From: Magnetococcales bacterium WMHbinv6
Lineage (GTDB): Bacteria; Pseudomonadota; Magnetococcia; Magnetococcales; Magnetaquicoccaceae
Reading direction: 5' to 3'
DNA length: 34,213 nucleotides
NCBI GenBank assembly: GCA_002753135.1
Contig: PDZV01000039.1
Span: 1-34,213, forward strand
Shown here: piece by piece, positions 1 through 8,608 of the stretch
How the letters are laid out: each line of letters starts with the position of its first letter
Position numbering within the stretch: position 1 is the stretch's first letter
The notes under the pieces: generated by a model
The model's input: only the letters and a program-made list of their open reading frames with translations
Databases searched by the model: none
Told to the model about the DNA's origin: nothing
Position numbers and translations under genes: made by a program

Positions 1-3000
1 AGTTGGATGGTTTGGACGATCTGCAGTTGTCCGGTCTGGCGGACAGCCAGCTGAACGGTCTCTACAGCCTGCAGTTGGCGGCCTTGGCCGACAGCCAGTT
101 GGACGGTCTGCTGGCGGCGCAGTTGAGCGGTTTGGCCGACAGCCAGTTGAATGGTCTGCAAGCAGTGCCGTTGAGCAGTCTGGCGGACAGCCAGCTGAAC
201 GGTTTGCGCAGCCTGCAGCTGACAGCGTTGGCGGACAGCCAGTTGAATGGCCTGCAAGCAGCGCAGTTGAGCGGTTTGGCCGACAGCCAGTTGGATGGCC
301 TGCTCGCGGTGCAACTGACGGCGTTGGCCGATACGCAGTTGAATGGCCTGCGCAGCTTGCAGCTGATTGGTTTGGCGGACAGCCAGTTGAACGGCCTGCG
401 CAGCCTGCAACTGACGGCCTTGGCCGACAGCCAGTTGAATGGTCTGCAAGCGGCGCAGTTGAGCGGTTTGGCCGACAGTCAGTTGGATGGTCTGCTGGCA
501 GCGCAGTTGAGCGGCCTGGCCGACAGCCAGTTGAACAGCCTGCGCAGCCTGCAGCTGACTCAGTTAGCCGACAGCCAGTTGAACGGCCTGCAAGCGGCGC
601 AGTTGAGCGGCCTGGCCGACAGCCAGTTGGATGGCTTACAAGCGGTGCAGTTGATCGGTTTGGCGGACAGTCAGTTGAATGGCTTGTACAGCCTGCAATT
701 GTTGGCCTTGGCGGACAGCCAGTTGAATGGTCTGCAAGCCGGTCAGTTGTCTGGTTTGGCGGACAGCCAGCTGAATGCTCTGCAAGCGGCACAACTGACA
801 GCGTTGGCAGATACCCAATTGAACGGTCTGCGCAGCTTGCAGCTGGTCGGCTTGGCGGACAGCCAGTTGAACGGTCTGCGCAGCCTGCAATTGTTGGCCT
901 TGGCGGACAGCCAGTTGGATGGTTTGGACGATCTGCAGTTGACGGCGTTGGCGGATAGCCAATTGGATGGCCTGCAAGCGGGTCAGTTGGCGGCCTTGGC
1001 CGATAGCCAGTTGGACGGTTTGAGCAGCTTGAATCTGACAGGTCTGGCGGACAGCCAGTTGGATGGTCTGCGCAGCCTGCAGTGGGCGGCCTTGGCGGAC
1101 AGTCAGTTGGATGGTTTGCAAGCGGCTCAATTGCGTGGCTTGGCCGACAGCCAGTTGAATGGTCTGCAATCGGCACAATTGGCAGCGTTGGCGGACAGCC
1201 AGTTGAATGGTTTGCGCAGCCTGCAGTTGATGAGCCTGGCCGACAGCCAGCTGAATGGTATGGAGGATCTGCAGTTGATGGCCTTGGCCGATAGCCAGTT
1301 GGATGGTTTGCAAGCGGTACAGCTGACAGGTTTGGCGGACACGCAGTTGGATGGTTTGTCTAGTCTGCAGTTGAGCGGTCTGGCCGACACCCAGTTGAAT
1401 GGGTTGACCTCCGCGCAACTTGCCTACATGGTCAACACCCAGTTGGATGGTCTGCAGCTGTTGCAGTTGAAGTCGTTGGCGGATACCCAGTTGAACGGTC
1501 TGCAAGACCAGCAATTGGCATCTTTGGCGGACAGTCAGTTGGATGGTTTGACTTCGGTGCAACTGGTCAGCCTGGCCGACAGTCAGTTGGACGGTTTGTG
1601 CAGCCTGCAATTGGCGGTTTTGGCGGACAGCCAGTTGGATGGCCTGAGCAGCCTGCAATTGAAGGCGATGGCGGATACGCAACTCAATGGATTGACGTCG
1701 ACTCTTCTGGCTTCTTTGGCGAATACGCAGTTGGATGCTGTAACCTCGCTGCAGTTGAAAGGTTTGGCCGATACGCAGTTGAATGGCTTAACATCGGTGC
1801 AATTGGCGGCTTTGGCGGACAGCCAGTTGGATGGTCTGCAATGGGCAGCATTGAGTGCGCTTGCGGATACGCAGCTGAATGGCTTGCAGTTGGCACAGTT
1901 GAAAGCGCTTGCGGATACGCAGCTGGATGGTCTGCTCTATAGCCAGTTGACATCGCTTGCCGATACGCAGTTGGATGGTTTGCAGGGTGGACAGTTGGCC
2001 TCTATTGAGGATACGCAGCTGGATGGCTTGCGCAGTTTGCAACTGAAAGCCTTGGCCGATACGCAGTTGAATGGTTTGACGTCGGCACAGTTGTCAACCT
2101 TGGCCGATACGCAGTTGAATGGTCTGCTCTCACTGCAATTGACCGCGCTGGCGGATACGCAGTTGGATGGTCTGCTCTTACTGCAGTTGACCGCGTTGGC
2201 GGATACCCAATTGAATGGTTTGACAGCAACCCAGCTTGCCAGCCTGGTCAACACGCAGTTGGATGGTTTGCGCAGTTTGCAGCTGGCTGGGTTGGCCGAC
2301 ACGCAGTTGGATGGTCTGTACAGTCTGCAGTTGAAAGCGATGGCAGACAGCCAGTTGAATGGTTTAACGATGGCGCAATTGTCGAATTTGGCAGACAGCC
2401 AGCTGGATGCTTTGCGCAGCACGCAATTGGCTGATTTGGCCGACACCCAGTTGGATGGTCTGCGCAGCCTGCAGTTGAGCGCGTTGGCCGATACCCAGCT
2501 GGATGGTTTGCAGTTGGCACAATTGACGGGCCTGGCCGACAGCCAGTTGGATGGTTTGCGCAGCCAGCAGGTGGCGGCACTGGCCTTCAGCCAATTGGAT
2601 GGTTTACGGAGTCAGCAGCTGATGGCGTTGGCCGATACCCAGTTGAACGGTCTGCGCAGCCTGCAGCTGGCACAACTTGCGGATAGCCAGCTGGATGGTT
2701 TGTTCAGTTTGCAGTTGCAGAATCTGACCGGTACCCAATTGGATGGCTTGTACAGTATGCAGTTGTTGGCCTTGGCGGACAGTCAGCTGAACGGTTTGAC
2801 ATCGACGCTGTTGGCGACCCTGGCCGGTACACAGTTGGATGGCTTGTCCAATTTGCAACTGACGGCGTTGGCCGATACCCAATTGGATGCCCTGCAGTCG
2901 GTACAATTGAGAGGCTTGGCGGATACGCAGTTGGACGGTTTGCAGCTGGCGCAATTGAAGGCCTTGGCGGACACGCAGTTGGATGGTCTGCGCAGCCTGC

Positions 3001-5354
3001 AGTTGACGGCGTTGGCCGACAGCCAATTGGATGGTCTGCAACTGGTACAACTCACTGGTTTGTCCAATACCCAATTGGATGGTCTGCTCTCGCTGCAGTT
3101 GACGGCGTTGGCGGATACGCAGTTGGATGGTTTGCTCAGTCTGCAGTTGAGGGCGTTTGCCGATACGCAGTTGGATGGTTTACGCAGCATCCAATTGAAA
3201 GCGTTGGCTGACACGCAATTGGATGGTTTGCGCAGTGTACAATTGATGGCGTTGGCCGATAGCCAGTTGAACGGTCTGCGCAGTCTGCAACTGACAGCTC
3301 TGGCGGATACACAATGGAACGGTTTGCTCAGCCTGCAGTTGACGGCCTTGGCGGATAGTCAGTTGGATGGCTTGCAGAGTATGCAGCTGACAGGATATGC
3401 CGATACACAGTTGGATGGACTGCTTTCGCTGCAGTTGACGGCCTTGGCGGACAGCCAGTTGGATGGTCTGCGCAGCCTGCAGTTGAAGGGGTTGGCGGAT
3501 AGCCAGTTGGACGGCCTGCGCAGCCTGCAGTTGACGGCACTGGCCGACACGCAGCTGAATGGTTTGCGCAGTCTGCAGTTGACGGCTTTGGCCGATTCGC
3601 AGTTGGATGGCTTGTTGGATGTTCAATTGATGGCTTGGGCGGATACCCAATTGGATGGTTTGCTTGCTCTGCAGTTGACCGCTTTGGCGGATACGCAGTT
3701 GGATGGCCTGCGCAGCATGCAATTGCGGGCGTTGGCGGATACGCAGTTGGATGGCTTGCGCAGCCTGCAGTTGCGGGCGTTGGCGGATACACAGTTGGAT
3801 GGCCTGCGTAGCATGCAATTGCGGGCGTTGGCGGATACGCAACTGGATGCTTTCGGCTCGTTACAGTTGACCGCTTTGGTCGATACCCAGTTGAATGGTT
3901 TGACATCGTTACAGCTGAATGCGCTGGCCGATACCCAGTTGAACGGTTTGAGCAGTGCGCAGTTGTTCGGCTTTGCCGACAGCCAGTTGGATGGTTTGCT
4001 CATGGACCAATTGTTGGCTCTGGCCGATACGCAGTTGGATGGTCTGCGCAGCCTGCAGTTGAAGGGGTTGGCCGATACCCAGTTGGATGGTTTAACCTCG
4101 TTACAGTTGCAGATATTGTCGGATACGCAGTTGGATGGTGTGCGCAGCCTGCAGCTGACTCAGTTAGCCGATACGCAGTTGAACGGTTTACTGTATCAGC
4201 AGGTGATGAGCTTTGCCGATACCCAGTTGAATGGTTTGCGCAGTCAGCAGTTGACGGCGTTGGCGGATACGCAGTTGGATGGTTTGACTTCGATGCAGTT
4301 GCGAGGGTTGGCGGATACGCAGTTGGATGGTTTGACTTCGATACAGCTGCTGGTATTGGTCGATACGCAGTTGGATGGGTTGCGCAGTCTGCAATTGAAG
4401 GCGTTGGCTGACACCCAGTTGGATGCGCTGCTTAGTCTGCAATTGAAGGCGTTGGCTGACACCCAGCTGGATGGCTTGCGCAGTCTGCAACTGACGGCGT
4501 TGGCGGATTCGCAGTTGAACGGTTTGACCTCGACGGTGTTCATTAACCTGAAGAACACCCAGTTGAACGGTTTGCTCAGCCTGCAGTTGACCGCCTTGGC
4601 GGATACGCAGTTGGATGGTTTGCTGTCGGATCAATTGACTGCTCTGGCCGATACCCAGTTGAACGGCTTGACCTCCGCACAACTGAATGGCTGGGTCGAT
4701 ACGCAGTGGGATGGTCTGCAGATGCTGCAGTTGTTCAATCTGGCCGATACGCAGTTGAATGGTTTGACCTCGGCACAGTTGAGCGGTTGGGCAGATACGC
4801 AGCTGGATGGTCTACGCAGCCTGCAGTTGGCGGCGTTGGCCGATACGCAATTGAATGGCTTCTCTTCGTTGCAGTTGAGTACACTGGCCGACACGCAGTT
4901 GGATGGTTTGAGCAACCAGCAATTCGCCGCCTTGGTTGACACGCAGTTGCATGGCTTGGCTTCTGCACAGTTGAGCGCCTTGGCCGATACGCAGTTGAAC
5001 ACGCTGATTGCGGCGGGCGGTTTGGCAGGCATGACCATGGCGCAGTTGCTGAGTTTGAATACAACGGGTGTTCAGGCGTTGACGACGACAGCTGTGACCC
5101 GTCTGGTTGCCGGTCAGGTGACGGCGTTGACCTCAACCCAGATTGCTGCCATGACGGCGGCGCAGTTGGACAGCTTGACGGTGGCGCAGGTCAAGGCCAT
5201 TGCCACCGGATGGGATGGGGTAACCTCCAACGATGCGACAGGACAGAGCGCCTGGACGGGGGTTGGTTTGACGACCACCCAGGTGAACGCTTTGGATGGC
5301 TTGAGTGGTGGCGGTGCCGGCACGAGTGCCATGTCGGTTTTGTGGGGTGTCTAA
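1..5354 (+). CDS. Giant 16-residue tandem-repeat protein (3' part, 5' end outside window)
   Basis: The frame is open from the first base and ends with TAA at 5352-5354. The first in-frame codon at position 3 (TTG) lies inside a repeat, so the gene starts upstream and at least about 1,780 residues are visible. Nearly all of it is one 16-residue unit with consensus LADTQLDGLRSLQLTA. Positions 1-3, 5-6, 8-9 and 13-14 are close to invariant, while 10-12 and 15-16 vary. The last 120 or so residues lose the 16-residue pattern but keep an 8-residue rhythm (for example VTALTSTQ, IAAMTAAQ), then end in a Gly/Ser-rich stretch and SVLWGV. Only one cysteine is visible. I see no signal peptide, membrane segment, RTX nonapeptide or LPXTG motif in the visible part. 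Synonymous codons vary widely between units while the residues are kept, which indicates selection on protein. I do not recognise the function. A surface, secreted or scaffold protein is a guess. Confidence 0.9.
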   Translation, partial: LDGLDDLQLSGLADSQLNGLYSLQLAALADSQLDGLLAAQLSGLADSQLNGLQAVPLSSLADSQLNGLRSLQLTALADSQLNGLQAAQLSGLADSQLDGLLAVQLTALADTQLNGLRSLQLIGLADSQLNGLRSLQLTALADSQLNGLQAAQLSGLADSQLDGLLAAQLSGLADSQLNSLRSLQLTQLADSQLNGLQAAQLSGLADSQLDGLQAVQLIGLADSQLNGLYSLQLLALADSQLNGLQAGQLSGLADSQLNALQAAQLTALADTQLNGLRSLQLVGLADSQLNGLRSLQLLALADSQLDGLDDLQLTALADSQLDGLQAGQLAALADSQLDGLSSLNLTGLADSQLDGLRSLQWAALADSQLDGLQAAQLRGLADSQLNGLQSAQLAALADSQLNGLRSLQLMSLADSQLNGMEDLQLMALADSQLDGLQAVQLTGLADTQLDGLSSLQLSGLADTQLNGLTSAQLAYMVNTQLDGLQLLQLKSLADTQLNGLQDQQLASLADSQLDGLTSVQLVSLADSQLDGLCSLQLAVLADSQLDGLSSLQLKAMADTQLNGLTSTLLASLANTQLDAVTSLQLKGLADTQLNGLTSVQLAALADSQLDGLQWAALSALADTQLNGLQLAQLKALADTQLDGLLYSQLTSLADTQLDGLQGGQLASIEDTQLDGLRSLQLKALADTQLNGLTSAQLSTLADTQLNGLLSLQLTALADTQLDGLLLLQLTALADTQLNGLTATQLASLVNTQLDGLRSLQLAGLADTQLDGLYSLQLKAMADSQLNGLTMAQLSNLADSQLDALRSTQLADLADTQLDGLRSLQLSALADTQLDGLQLAQLTGLADSQLDGLRSQQVAALAFSQLDGLRSQQLMALADTQLNGLRSLQLAQLADSQLDGLFSLQLQNLTGTQLDGLYSMQLLALADSQLNGLTSTLLATLAGTQLDGLSNLQLTALADTQLDALQSVQLRGLADTQLDGLQLAQLKALADTQLDGLRSLQLTALADSQLDGLQLVQLTGLSNTQLDGLLSLQLTALADTQLDGLLSLQLRAFADTQLDGLRSIQLKALADTQLDGLRSVQLMALADSQLNGLRSLQLTALADTQWNGLLSLQLTALADSQLDGLQSMQLTGYADTQLDGLLSLQLTALADSQLDGLRSLQLKGLADSQLDGLRSLQLTALADTQLNGLRSLQLTALADSQLDGLLDVQLMAWADTQLDGLLALQLTALADTQLDGLRSMQLRALADTQLDGLRSLQLRALADTQLDGLRSMQLRALADTQLDAFGSLQLTALVDTQLNGLTSLQLNALADTQLNGLSSAQLFGFADSQLDGLLMDQLLALADTQLDGLRSLQLKGLADTQLDGLTSLQLQILSDTQLDGVRSLQLTQLADTQLNGLLYQQVMSFADTQLNGLRSQQLTALADTQLDGLTSMQLRGLADTQLDGLTSIQLLVLVDTQLDGLRSLQLKALADTQLDALLSLQLKALADTQLDGLRSLQLTALADSQLNGLTSTVFINLKNTQLNGLLSLQLTALADTQLDGLLSDQLTALADTQLNGLTSAQLNGWVDTQWDGLQMLQLFNLADTQLNGLTSAQLSGWADTQLDGLRSLQLAALADTQLNGFSSLQLSTLADTQLDGLSNQQFAALVDTQLHGLASAQLSALADTQLNTLIAAGGLAGMTMAQLLSLNTTGVQALTTTAVTRLVAGQVTALTSTQIAAMTAAQLDSLTVAQVKAIATGWDGVTSNDATGQSAWTGVGLTTTQVNALDGLSGGGAGTSAMSVLWGV
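36..4979 (+). repeat. 48-bp tandem repeat array, 103 complete units
   Basis: The first complete unit begins with the TTG codon at 36, and the terminal partial unit begins with the TTG at 4980. The interval is 4,944 bp, exactly 103 x 48, and I found no unit of a different length. Units 1-27 (36-1331) almost always read ADSQ at residues 2-5. Only unit 7 (from 324) and unit 17 (from 804) read ADTQ. From unit 28 onward ADTQ dominates. Position 7 alternates between Asn and Asp, always followed by Gly apart from a few Ala or Ser. Units diverge by many synonymous changes, so this is an old array under coding constraint rather than a recent slippage product. Local blocks are nearly identical, for example around 3700-3840. 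Confidence 0.95.
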
Positions 5355-5690
5355 GGATAAAAGGGGCTTGTCCTGCGCAACTGCTGGTCAAAGTACGCAG
5401 GATGAGCCTGTTGTGGGCCAACCCGAGTGACAAGCGGACGGAGGAGAACAAGGCGGCAATGGGGAGGCGACGAGAGAGCGCATCGCGCACGGCAAGAGGC
5501 CGGCGACGCAGCCAACGCGGTTATACGTTCGCTGGCAACTGGGTATAAGATTGGTATTGAGAGGGAACGGCAGACCGTTCCCTCTTTTTTTTGGTGGTGT
5601 GGTGGGCAGAGCAGGGGTATGATTTGGTGCGCTGCGGGAAACGGGCGGCGCAGCAAGCAAACCGATACAGGTGCCGAAGGGAGTGGTGCA
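5355..5690. other. Non-coding stretch between the repeat gene and pyrR
   Basis: I see no convincing gene here. A frame open from 5427 runs into pyrR but lacks PyrR-like sequence before 5691. Starting about ten bases after the repeat gene's stop there is a hairpin. GGCT (5365-5368) and TCCTGCG (5371-5377) pair with CGCAGGA (5396-5402) and AGCC (5405-5408), with a symmetric TG/TG internal loop. Further on, TTATAC (5521-5526) and GTATAA (5543-5548) form a short inverted repeat. A strong intrinsic terminator lies at 5561-5592. A TATGAT hexamer at 5618-5623 could be the -10 of a pyrR promoter, but its -35 is poor. The stretch could be a long 3' UTR, an independent small RNA, or a leader of the pyr genes. 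Confidence 0.5.
5561..5592 (+). terminator. Intrinsic terminator upstream of pyrR
   Basis: A perfect 10-bp stem, GAGGGAACGG (5561-5570) with CCGTTCCCTC (5575-5584), closes a CAGA tetraloop and is followed by eight T (5585-5592). This is a textbook Rho-independent terminator on the + strand. It lies 206 bases after the repeat gene's stop and 98 bases before pyrR. It may end the repeat-gene transcript or an unannotated RNA. Because PyrR regulates by attenuation in some bacteria, a pyr attenuator is an alternative, but I could not find a match to the Bacillus PyrR-binding loop. Confidence 0.9.
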
Positions 5691-6254
5691 ATGTCAGTAG
5701 CCTTTACCGATGAGTTGTTGTTGACCTCTTCCGAGACGTTGGCGTTGATCGATTCCTTGGCGGCACGGCTGCATGCCGAACGGCTGGGCTTGCCGAATCC
5801 AGAGGCGCGGGCGGGGGAGTGGGTGGTGATTGGCATTCGGCGTGGTGGTGCGCTGGTTGCGGAACGGTTATGGCAGCGTTTGTGTGAACGTTTGCAGGTA
5901 AAGATTCCGATCGGTTATCTGGACATTACCTTTTATCGGGATGATCTGGATACCATTGGTCCCAACCCGGTAGTGGGTGAGACCGATTTGCGGATGGATA
6001 TTGATCATAAACATATTTTATTGGTGGATGATGTTTTGTTTACGGGGCGGACGATTCGGGCGGCGATGAATGCGTTATTTGATTATGGGCGTCCAGAGCG
6101 GGTGGAGTTGTTGGTGTTATTGGATCGAGGCGGGCGGCAATTGCCGATTCAGCCGGATCATGTCGGATTGGTGGTACAGGCTGGCTCCGGGGAGAGTTTC
6201 AAGGTTGTCGATAAGGGAGAGAATGTCCATGTGGTGCGGCGCAAACCGGGTTGA
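5691..6254 (+). CDS. pyrR: PyrR, pyrimidine regulatory protein / uracil phosphoribosyltransferase
   Basis: The product has 187 residues, the usual PyrR length. The type I phosphoribosyltransferase PRPP-binding loop ILLVDDVLFTGRT is at residues 109-121, and IGIRRGGALVAERL at about 48-60 matches the family's N-terminal loop. PyrR proteins bind uridine nucleotides and often control pyr mRNA; many also make UMP from uracil and PRPP. The ATG at 5691 is preceded by a GAAGGGAG ribosome-binding site, so I start here and not at the longer frame beginning at 5427. The gene heads a pyrR-pyrB-pyrC-pyrK series, with pyrB 74 bases downstream. Whether this copy regulates, catalyses, or both cannot be seen from sequence. 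Confidence 0.95.
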   Translation: MSVAFTDELLLTSSETLALIDSLAARLHAERLGLPNPEARAGEWVVIGIRRGGALVAERLWQRLCERLQVKIPIGYLDITFYRDDLDTIGPNPVVGETDLRMDIDHKHILLVDDVLFTGRTIRAAMNALFDYGRPERVELLVLLDRGGRQLPIQPDHVGLVVQAGSGESFKVVDKGENVHVVRRKPG

Positions 6255-6328
6255 GTCTGTCGGGCCGGTGCCGCGCCCAGGCAGGCGTTGTGAGCAGGTG
6301 GTAACCACCCCAAGTCAGAGGCGAGTGT

Positions 6329-7285
6329 ATGAGTAATTTATGGACGCGCAAACATCTTCTTGGCATGGCAGGATTGAGCAGGGAAGAGATCAACACGTTG
6401 CTGGATACGGCGGTTTCCTTGCGCGAAGTCAACCGTCGGGAGATCAAAAAGGTGCCCACCTTGCGCGGCAAGACGGTGATCAATCTTTTTTTTGAAAATT
6501 CGACACGGACGCGGACTTCATTCGAGCTGGCGGGCAAGCGCATGTCAGCGGATGTGGTCAACATGTCGGTGGCATCCAGTTCGGTAAAAAAGGGGGAAAC
6601 CCTGTTGGATACGCTGGCCAATCTGCAGGCGATGAATCCGGATGTGGTGGTGATACGGCATCCAGAATCGGGGGTGTTGGAATTTTTGGCCAACAATCTG
6701 AATGCCGCTCTGGTCAATGCCGGGGATGGTCGTCATGAACACCCGACCCAGGGGTTGTTGGACCTGTTGACCATTCAGGACCATTTGCCGTTATTGGATC
6801 GGGACTCTTTTGCCGGCTTGGTGGTGGCGATTTGTGGGGATGTTTTGCACTCGCGGGTGGCCCGTTCCAACGCCTTGGGGTTGAAGACTCTGGGGGCGGA
6901 GGTTCGTTTTGTTGGTCCGTCGACCTTGATGCCGAGTCAGGCCGAGGAGGCGTTCGGGGTAACGGTACATCACCGTCTGGAGGAGGGGTTGGCGGGGGCG
7001 CATGTGGTGATGATGTTGCGCCTGCAGAACGAGCGGATGAATTCGCCCTATTTGCCGAGTGTGCGTGAGTATGCCGAGTTTTGGGGTTTGACGCGCAACC
7101 GTTTGCGTCTGGCCGATCCGAAAGCCATCGTGATGCACCCGGGACCGATCAACCGTGGGGTGGAGTTGTCGTCTGAGGTGGCGGACGATCCGGATTGTTC
7201 GGTCATTCTGGAGCAGGTGGCCAATGGTCTGGCGGTACGGATGGCGGTGTTATATTTACTGTGTGGTGCTGGCGTGCGGAGGTAA
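6329..7285 (+). CDS. pyrB: Aspartate carbamoyltransferase catalytic chain
   Basis: The protein has 318 residues and joins carbamoyl phosphate to aspartate in the second step of de novo UMP synthesis. The carbamoyl-phosphate loop STRTRTSFE starts at residue 58, with the SSVKKGE loop at about 84-90, HPTQ at 138-141 and the C-terminal HPGPINRG motif. The length fits catalytic chains that need no insert. No pyrI regulatory chain is adjacent. In some bacteria PyrB pairs with an active or inactive dihydroorotase, and here pyrC follows at once. The ATG at 6329 follows an AGAGGCGAG-type ribosome-binding site. The pyrC ribosome-binding site lies inside the last codons of this gene, which suggests coupled translation. 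Confidence 0.97.
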   Translation: MSNLWTRKHLLGMAGLSREEINTLLDTAVSLREVNRREIKKVPTLRGKTVINLFFENSTRTRTSFELAGKRMSADVVNMSVASSSVKKGETLLDTLANLQAMNPDVVVIRHPESGVLEFLANNLNAALVNAGDGRHEHPTQGLLDLLTIQDHLPLLDRDSFAGLVVAICGDVLHSRVARSNALGLKTLGAEVRFVGPSTLMPSQAEEAFGVTVHHRLEEGLAGAHVVMMLRLQNERMNSPYLPSVREYAEFWGLTRNRLRLADPKAIVMHPGPINRGVELSSEVADDPDCSVILEQVANGLAVRMAVLYLLCGAGVRR

Positions 7286-7286
7286 C

Positions 7287-8588
7287 ATGAGTACCCCTTC
7301 TGGAGCGGAGACAATTTTTATTCGTGGTGGACGTGTGATTGATCCGGCCCACGGTCGGGATGAGACGGCGGATCTGTTGCTGGTCGATGGGGTGATCCAG
7401 GCGGTTGGCCGTCTGGAGTTTACCGCACCGTGTCGGATTATTGAGGCGGAGGGGTTGGTGGTCGCACCGGGTCTGGTGGATATGCACGTCCATTTGCGTG
7501 AGCCGGGTCAGGAGTACAAGGAGGATATTGCCAGCGGTACCCGGGCCGCTGCTGCCGGTGGGGTCACTTCCGTAGCCTGCATGCCCAACACGCAGCCGGT
7601 TGCCGACGATTTGAGCGTCATCGGATATATTCAGGAGCGGGCACGGCAAACCGGTGTGGTGCGGGTGTTTCCGGTGGGTGCCATCACCAAGGGGTTGCAG
7701 GGTCAGGTGTTGACCGAGATGGGTCTGTTGCAGCGGGCGGGCTGTGTGGCCTTTTCCGATGACGGGCGACCGGTGAGCGACAGCGCGGTGATGCGCAAGG
7801 CCCTGGAGTATGCCCGCATGTTTGATGCGCTGTTGATTCAGCATGCGGAAGAGCCCTCCTTGTCGGGCAATGGTTGCATGCACGAAGGGGTGGTATCGAC
7901 GCGCCTGGGGTTGGCGGGCATTCCCAGCGCAGCGGAGTCGGTGATGGTGGACCGGGACATTCGTTTGGTGGCCTTGACGGGCGGGCGGTATCATGTGGCG
8001 CATGTGTCGACCCGCGAGGCGGTGGAGGCGGTCCGGCGGGCGCGGCAGGAGCGGTTGCCGGTCAGTTGCGAGGTGACGCCACACCATTTTTCGCTGACCG
8101 ATGAGGCGGTGATCGGCTATGACACCGATGCCAAAATGTCACCGCCGTTGCGCGGCGGCGTGGATCGCCAGGCGGTGCTGGATGGTTTGGCGCAAGGGGT
8201 GATTACAGTGATTGCCACCGACCATGCCCCCCATGATGAAGAGAACAAACGGGTGGAATTTTGTCGGGCGGCCAATGGGGTGATCGGTCTGGAGACCATG
8301 TTGCCGGTCACTCTGGAGCTGGTACGCGATGGGGTGATGAGTTTATCGGCCTGTCTGGCGGCGATGAGTTATCATCCGGCCCGCTTGTTGGGTATTCCAC
8401 ACGGCACGCTGGCGGTGGGCGCGGCAGCGGATGTGGTGTTGTTTGATCCGGAGGAGAGTTGGACGGTGGATGCCCGGCAGATGCGCAGCAAGAGCAAAAA
8501 CAGTTGCTTTCATGGACGTCGGGTCAAAGGTCGGGTCAAGCAGACCATCGTGGGGGGACGGATTGTCTATACCGATGAAGGTCGATAA
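7287..8588 (+). CDS. pyrC: Dihydroorotase, class I
   Basis: The 433-residue protein cyclises carbamoyl aspartate to dihydroorotate. Metal-binding signatures are intact: HVHLR at residues 67-71, FSDDGRPV with the class I bridging aspartate, a histidine in LIQHAEEP, another in YHVAHVST, and TDHAPH near residue 312 with the catalytic aspartate. An active enzyme is therefore expected, not the inactive PyrC' partner known from pseudomonads. The ATG at 7287 lies one base after the pyrB stop and is preceded by GGAGG at 7278-7282. An upstream frame open from 7155 overlaps pyrB and is not used. The tight junction argues for one pyrBC transcript. Confidence 0.97.
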   Translation: MSTPSGAETIFIRGGRVIDPAHGRDETADLLLVDGVIQAVGRLEFTAPCRIIEAEGLVVAPGLVDMHVHLREPGQEYKEDIASGTRAAAAGGVTSVACMPNTQPVADDLSVIGYIQERARQTGVVRVFPVGAITKGLQGQVLTEMGLLQRAGCVAFSDDGRPVSDSAVMRKALEYARMFDALLIQHAEEPSLSGNGCMHEGVVSTRLGLAGIPSAAESVMVDRDIRLVALTGGRYHVAHVSTREAVEAVRRARQERLPVSCEVTPHHFSLTDEAVIGYDTDAKMSPPLRGGVDRQAVLDGLAQGVITVIATDHAPHDEENKRVEFCRAANGVIGLETMLPVTLELVRDGVMSLSACLAAMSYHPARLLGIPHGTLAVGAAADVVLFDPEESWTVDARQMRSKSKNSCFHGRRVKGRVKQTIVGGRIVYTDEGR

Positions 8589-8608
8589 AGGGTAAGGGTA
8601 GAGCGGCA

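Noticed and set aside
36-4979. CRISPR array or non-coding minisatellite
   Set aside because: There are no unique spacers between identical repeats. The units are contiguous, in frame and differ mainly by synonymous changes.
636-5038. Long open frames on the - strand across the repeat gene, up to about 350 codons
   Set aside because: They are a by-product of a 48-bp period (divisible by three) whose antisense happens to lack stops. Their products are low-complexity Gln/Leu or Ser/Asn repeats, and the + frame alone is continuous and conserved in residues.
5355-5560. RNase P RNA, tmRNA, 6S or SRP RNA
   Set aside because: I looked for their conserved cores and found none. Only generic stems are present.
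5427-5690. N-terminal extension of pyrR by 88 codons
   Set aside because: It would be translated through a perfect terminator, has no PyrR similarity, and the ATG at 5691 has a good ribosome-binding site and gives the usual length.
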